Below are positions 6,829 through 9,498 of a DNA stretch of 9,498 bases, one piece after another. The notes under the pieces are model-generated. The model searched no databases and had not been told where the DNA came from. It was given only the letters and a program-made list of their open reading frames with translations. This DNA is from Chlamydia trachomatis. GTDB lineage: Bacteria > Chlamydiota > Chlamydiia > Chlamydiales > JAAKFR01. The translations under genes and the position numbers were made by a program. The stretch lies in NCBI GenBank assembly GCA_945861315.1, contig CAMAUB010000038.1, positions 1-9,498 of the forward strand, given 5' to 3'. Position 1 is the first letter of the stretch, and each line of letters starts with the position of its first letter.

Positions 6829-8202
6829 ATGGGAGATCCAGGAAGTATCAGTGGACAAGGTGTACCTCCAGTCAGTCCAAGATTATCTCCATTTGTGCCA
6901 AAAGGTCCTGAGGAAACGAAGGTTACCCGGGGAAAAGCTGTTGATACCATTACAAAAGCTGAGCAAGAGAGCTCTCCTATCTCGGTTACTAAAACAGGAG
7001 AACGCCCACAGCTAGCTAGCGCAACGATGCCTACTGGTACAAAAGTATCAGAAACAGAAGCACTTCGAGTTCTAGCCACAGCCTTTGCTGCAATCTTTAT
7101 AGCTCTTGCCTCATCGGCTCAAGACGCTGAAATTCAGCTTGCACAAACTCAAAAACAAGACATTGGACTTGCACAAACAACTCTTGAACAGTCAAATCTA
7201 GCAATTAAAGCACAAACAGCAGCTGTTGAAAAATATGATGCTGCTGAAGCTAAAGAAGCGCACATGAAAGAGGTGGATAAAATTTTAATGATTGTCATGA
7301 TCGTCATGATCGTGGCGACTGTGGCCGCTATTGCTGCATCAATTGCACCAGCAATAGCTGCTGGTGCTGTAGCCGGTGCTGAAGCTGGAGTGAGTGCTGG
7401 TGCTGGCGCGGCAGCTGGTTCTATATCTGTAACTGAAGCTGCAACTGAAGGTGCAACTGAAGCAGCAGTGGAAGTAGGCACTGATACTTCCGCGGAAGCT
7501 ACAACTCAAACAACGACAGATACTCTTACGATCGCTAAAGACGGTACAATGACCTTTACACGAGTTCTTGGTACTAGTGCTGAAGATGAAATGGAGGAGC
7601 CAGAAGCAGCAGAAACAGTCGCTGCTCAAACATCTAAAGGTGCTGATGAAAGCGAACCAGCTGATGTTGCAGCTGAGCCTGGGGCACGAGCTGTCCAACC
7701 TGAAGCTGCTATCGAAGATGCGGAAGAAGCTTCTATGAGTCCTGAGAGTACGACTGATGAAGGCACTCTATTTGATGCACAAGATAGAGCTGAATTGAAT
7801 TCAGCACTTCAAACTAGCGCCAAAAAAGCTTCTGATGCTGCAATCAAAGAAGCTCTTGAGGGAGGTGCTAAAAAAGGATTAACCACTTTAACAAAAAGAT
7901 TGGTTACAGGCCTTGGTACAGCACTTTTAAGCTCTCCTATGCTCGTTAAAGGAATTATGAGCGTTGAACTTAGTAAAGTCTATAATGAGTTGGCCGTCCT
8001 TCAAGCCTCTGCAGCTCACGCTTCCTCAACTCAATCTCAAGTATCACAAATTCTTAACGTAGTTCAGCAAGCAATGAAGCAAGCTGGACAACTTGTCTCA
8101 GAAGAAGCGGGCGGTGCAAATACGGCTGTTCAAGACTTCTATAACATCTCTTCGGCCTTCCAAGAGATTGCCGTCAACGCGCAACAAGCGATCAGACACT
8201 AA
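6829..8202 (+). CDS. copB: CopB-like type III secretion translocator, copy 1
   Basis: A 457-residue protein with the layout of the YopB/IpaB/CopB translocator class, which inserts into the host membrane to form the injection pore. Seen in order: a polar, Pro-rich N-terminus (1-60); PQLASA (60-65), resembling the PxLxxP chaperone-binding motif; a hydrophobic helix 78-97; an Ala/Gln-rich likely coiled coil (98-150); a strongly hydrophobic helix from about 152 containing MIV three times, running into an Ala/Gly tract to ~198; a long acidic Glu/Ala/Thr region (about 201-325); a second major hydrophobic segment 358-379; and an amphipathic Gln/Ser-rich C-terminus. The pair of membrane segments and the C-terminal ELSKVYNELAVLQ resemble chlamydial CopB from memory (QLSDMQKELAQIQ). 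The Shine-Dalgarno AGAGGG overlaps the chaperone stop region, so translation is probably coupled. The acidic spacer is unusual for the family. No gene equivalent to CT577 lies between it and the chaperone. Confidence 0.82.
   Translation: MGDPGSISGQGVPPVSPRLSPFVPKGPEETKVTRGKAVDTITKAEQESSPISVTKTGERPQLASATMPTGTKVSETEALRVLATAFAAIFIALASSAQDAEIQLAQTQKQDIGLAQTTLEQSNLAIKAQTAAVEKYDAAEAKEAHMKEVDKILMIVMIVMIVATVAAIAASIAPAIAAGAVAGAEAGVSAGAGAAAGSISVTEAATEGATEAAVEVGTDTSAEATTQTTTDTLTIAKDGTMTFTRVLGTSAEDEMEEPEAAETVAAQTSKGADESEPADVAAEPGARAVQPEAAIEDAEEASMSPESTTDEGTLFDAQDRAELNSALQTSAKKASDAAIKEALEGGAKKGLTTLTKRLVTGLGTALLSSPMLVKGIMSVELSKVYNELAVLQASAAHASSTQSQVSQILNVVQQAMKQAGQLVSEEAGGANTAVQDFYNISSAFQEIAVNAQQAIRH
7288..7314 (+). 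repeat. Three tandem 9-base units encoding MIV-MIV-MIV
   Basis: ATG-AT(T/C)-GT(C/G) is repeated three times in frame, forming the start of the strongest hydrophobic helix (residues 154-162). The same triple unit is present in the second translocator gene at 8839-8865. Confidence 0.85.
7432..7467 (+). repeat. 12-base coding tandem repeat, three imperfect units
   Basis: Units of the form ACTGAAG(C/G)(T/A)GCA encode T-E-(A/G)-A three times in the Ala/Glu/Thr-rich stretch after the hydrophobic helix. The matching site in the second translocator (8989 onward) has a further unit, so this is a length-variable repeat. Confidence 0.75.
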
Positions 8203-8406
8203 CACTCTTGCTCTGTCATGATTAGGTATATCTTCCTCGGGCTATTTTCATACTTTCTTTACTCACCGATTAGCCTCACCCATTAATATAAAGACAATAT
8301 TAATATATTAATAACTATTAATATATAATTGAATTTAATTCAAAAATAGACTATAATGGTTAAGACTTTTTAATAAATTGTTATTTGTAACAAAAGGGTG
8401 GAAAAT
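8203..8406 (+). promoter_or_regulatory. 204-base AT-rich intergenic spacer ahead of translocator copy 2
   Basis: No gene is visible. The first ~75 bases are of mixed composition with no convincing terminator hairpin. From 8282 to 8325 the sequence is almost pure A/T with repeated ATTAATA words: TATTAATA at 8298-8305, 8306-8313 and 8316-8323, plus ATTAATA at 8282-8288. Positions 8298-8313 form a 16-bp perfect palindrome. This may be an UP-element-like stretch or a binding site for a nucleoid or regulatory protein, by inference. Confidence 0.6.
8329..8357 (+). promoter_or_regulatory. Sigma-70-type (chlamydial sigma-66) promoter for translocator copy 2
   Basis: TTGAAT at 8329-8334 and a perfect TATAAT at 8352-8357 are separated by exactly 17 bases. 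Transcription would start near 8364, leaving a leader of about 43 bases. A ribosome site (AGGGTGG, 8395-8401) lies 5 bases before the ATG at 8407. The -35 lies inside the inverted repeat TTGAATT-T-AATTCAA (8329-8343), which could be an operator. Confidence 0.7.
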
Positions 8407-9498
8407 ATGTTCACTAATAATACGGTCAACACCATTAATCAAGAAAGCTTACCTCTTCGCATAATGATCCGCCCTGCTGCTGGTCAAAAAATGGATACGA
8501 AGAAGATTGATACACTTGCCAAAAGTGAGCAACAAATAGACCCCTCTCTCTCGCTAGTTAAGTCAGGAGAACGACCTCAACTTCCAAAGAGCAATTCAAC
8601 AGAAGCAGAAGCACTTCAAGTTCTCGCTACAGCCTTTGCTGCAATCTTTATAGCTCTTGCCTCGTCAGCTCAAGACGCTGAAATTCAGCTTTCACAAACT
8701 CAAAAACAAGACATTGGACTTGCACAAACAACTCTTGAACAGTCAAATCTAGCAATTAAAGCACAAACAGCAGCTGTTGAAAAATATGATGCCGCTGAAG
8801 CTAAAGAAGCGCACATGAAAGAGGTGGATAAAATTTTAATGATTGTCATGATCGTCATGATCGTGGCAACTGTAGCCGCTATTGCTGCATCAGTTGCACC
8901 AGCTATAGCTGCTGGCGCTGTAGCCGGCGCTGAAGCTGGAGTGAGTGCTGGTACTGGTGCTGGTGCAGCAGCTGGTACTGTATCAGTAACTGAAGCTGCA
9001 ACTGAAGCTACAACTGAAGCTACAACTGAAGCAGTAGTTGCAGCAAGCACTGATAGTTCCGCGGAAGTTACAACTCAAACAACGACAGATACTCTTACGA
9101 TCGCTAAAGACGGTACAATGACCTTTACACGAGTTCTTGGTACTAGTGCTGAAGATGCAATGGAGGAGCCAGAAGCAGCAGAAACAGTCGCCGCTCAAAC
9201 ATCTAAAGGTGCTGATGAAAGCGAACCAGCTGATGTTGCAGCTGAAGAGGGGGCACCAGCTGCCCAACCTGCAGCTTCTATCGAAGATGCGGAAGAAGCT
9301 TCCATGAGTCCTGAGAGTACGACTGATGAAAGCACTCTATTTGATGCACAAGATAGTGCTGAATCTAATAAAGCACTTCAAACTAGCGCCAAAAAAGCTT
9401 CTGATGCTGCAATCAAAGAAGCTCTTGAGGGAGGTGCTAAAAAAGGATTAACCACTTTAACAAAAAGATTGGTTACAGGCCTTGGTACAGCACTTTTA
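8407..9498 (+). CDS. copB: CopB-like type III secretion translocator, copy 2 (partial, runs off right edge)
   Basis: The frame is open for 364 codons from ATG at 8407 to the window end, and the C-terminus is missing. It is a tandem paralogue of the preceding translocator. From residue 69 on it is almost identical: hydrophobic helix 69-88, the same coiled-coil stretch, the MIV-repeat helix from residue 145, the acidic Glu/Ala/Thr region, and the start of the second membrane segment, where the window ends. The first ~60 residues are clearly different but still share the S-x-x-K-x-GERPQL block. The putative chaperone motif reads PQLPKS (57-62), closer to the PxLxxP form than copy 1. It has its own Shine-Dalgarno (AGGGTGG, 5 bases upstream) and its own promoter. 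It should form pores with or instead of copy 1. A CopD-like partner may lie further right; that is a guess. Confidence 0.82.
   Translation, partial: MFTNNTVNTINQESLPLRIMIRPAAGQKMDTKKIDTLAKSEQQIDPSLSLVKSGERPQLPKSNSTEAEALQVLATAFAAIFIALASSAQDAEIQLSQTQKQDIGLAQTTLEQSNLAIKAQTAAVEKYDAAEAKEAHMKEVDKILMIVMIVMIVATVAAIAASVAPAIAAGAVAGAEAGVSAGTGAGAAAGTVSVTEAATEATTEATTEAVVAASTDSSAEVTTQTTTDTLTIAKDGTMTFTRVLGTSAEDAMEEPEAAETVAAQTSKGADESEPADVAAEEGAPAAQPAASIEDAEEASMSPESTTDESTLFDAQDSAESNKALQTSAKKASDAAIKEALEGGAKKGLTTLTKRLVTGLGTALL
8611..9498 (+). repeat. Long direct repeat, copy B (translocator core)
   Basis: This is the second member of the repeat at 7060-7929, in the same orientation, and it continues to the window edge. 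It carries 18 extra bases: six near 8951-8964 (an extra G-T/G-A pair in the Gly/Ala tract) and one extra 12-base T-E-A-T unit. No frameshift has arisen. Confidence 0.95.
8989..9033 (+). repeat. 12-base coding tandem repeat, three full units plus a partial one
   Basis: ACTGAAGCTGCA is followed by two identical ACTGAAGCTACA units and a partial ACTGAAGCA. Together they encode repeated T-E-A-(A/T). This is one unit more than in copy 1, consistent with replication slippage or unequal exchange. Confidence 0.8.

Larger units (their letters stand above)
7060..7929 (+). repeat. Long direct repeat, copy A (translocator core)
   Basis: This stretch of the first translocator gene is repeated at 8611-9498, offset 1551 bases at the left and 1569 at the right. 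By eye I count about five mismatches over 7081-7317. Positions 7803-7929 are identical to 9372-9498 (127 bases, up to the window edge). The 18-base length difference comes from two in-frame insertions in the Ala/Thr/Glu-rich region of copy B. Upstream of 7060 the two genes diverge strongly. Confidence 0.95.

Noticed and set aside
6877..6891. PRLSP in the N-terminus of translocator copy 1 as the chaperone-binding site
   Set aside because: It lacks the PxLxxP spacing (the sixth residue is Phe), is absent from copy 2, and is not at the position where CopB carries its motif.
6810..7079. 89-codon minus-strand frame over the start of translocator copy 1
   Set aside because: It overlaps both the chaperone end and the translocator start on the other strand and has no support of its own.
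7149..7481. Open frame of 110 codons on the minus strand inside translocator copy 1 (a similar one at 8700-9050 in copy 2)
   Set aside because: It is antisense to a clear gene. Alanine/threonine/valine-rich low-complexity codons leave the opposite strand free of stops. Conservation between copies only reflects the DNA repeat.
7339..7698. Cys/Ser/Phe-rich minus-strand frame (and 8983-9267 in copy 2)
   Set aside because: This is a shadow of the Glu/Ala/Thr-rich acidic loop, with biased composition and no recognisable domain.
8203..8280. Possible rho-independent terminator after translocator copy 1
   Set aside because: Only a weak GGCTA/TAGCC pairing with a loop of about 27 bases is visible and no T run follows.

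Overview
The window looks like a piece of the chromosome of a member of the phylum Chlamydiae. A chlamydia-like (environmental) lineage is more likely than Chlamydia itself. The main clue is gene content and order. A pepP-mutL pair sits beside an lcrH-type type III secretion chaperone followed by CopB-like translocator genes, as I recall the C. trachomatis pepP-mutL-lcrH_1-CT577-copB-copD neighbourhood. A CT577-like gene is absent. A eukaryote-like kinase gene and an adenylate cyclase gene flank the mutL-pepP pair. The DNA is moderately AT-rich with strongly AT-rich intergenic stretches.

Layout. Positions 1-6238 hold a tightly packed leftward cluster. In transcription order it contains: (i) a kinase resembling type II / plant gamma-type phosphatidylinositol 4-kinases (4775-6238); (ii) a short MutL whose C-terminal endonuclease motifs look degenerate (3171-4766); (iii) an M24 Xaa-Pro aminopeptidase, PepP-like (2159-3184, TTG start); (iv) a membrane-bound class III adenylate cyclase with a large extracytoplasmic sensor region and a HAMP domain (1-2151, cut by the left edge). 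Gaps of 7-8 bases and one 14-base overlap suggest one transcript. A divergent AT-rich gap of under 60 bases, centred on an 18-bp perfect palindrome, separates this cluster from a rightward cluster. The rightward cluster holds a SycD/LcrH/IpgC-type TPR chaperone (6296-6820), 8 bases later a CopB-like translocator (6829-8202), and after a 204-base AT-rich spacer with a good sigma-70-like promoter, a second near-copy of that translocator (8407 to the right edge, cut).

How they may work together. The chaperone should hold one or both hydrophobic translocators in the bacterial cytoplasm until the type III apparatus inserts them into the host membrane. The two translocators are almost identical in their membrane-active core but differ in their first ~60 residues and in a long acidic loop, and the second has its own promoter. 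That suggests alternative pore proteins sharing one core. The lipid-kinase-like protein beside them is a candidate injected effector acting on host phosphoinositides, but no secretion signal can be proved from sequence. MutL and PepP are housekeeping neighbours. No RNA genes, insertion sequences or CRISPR arrays were seen.
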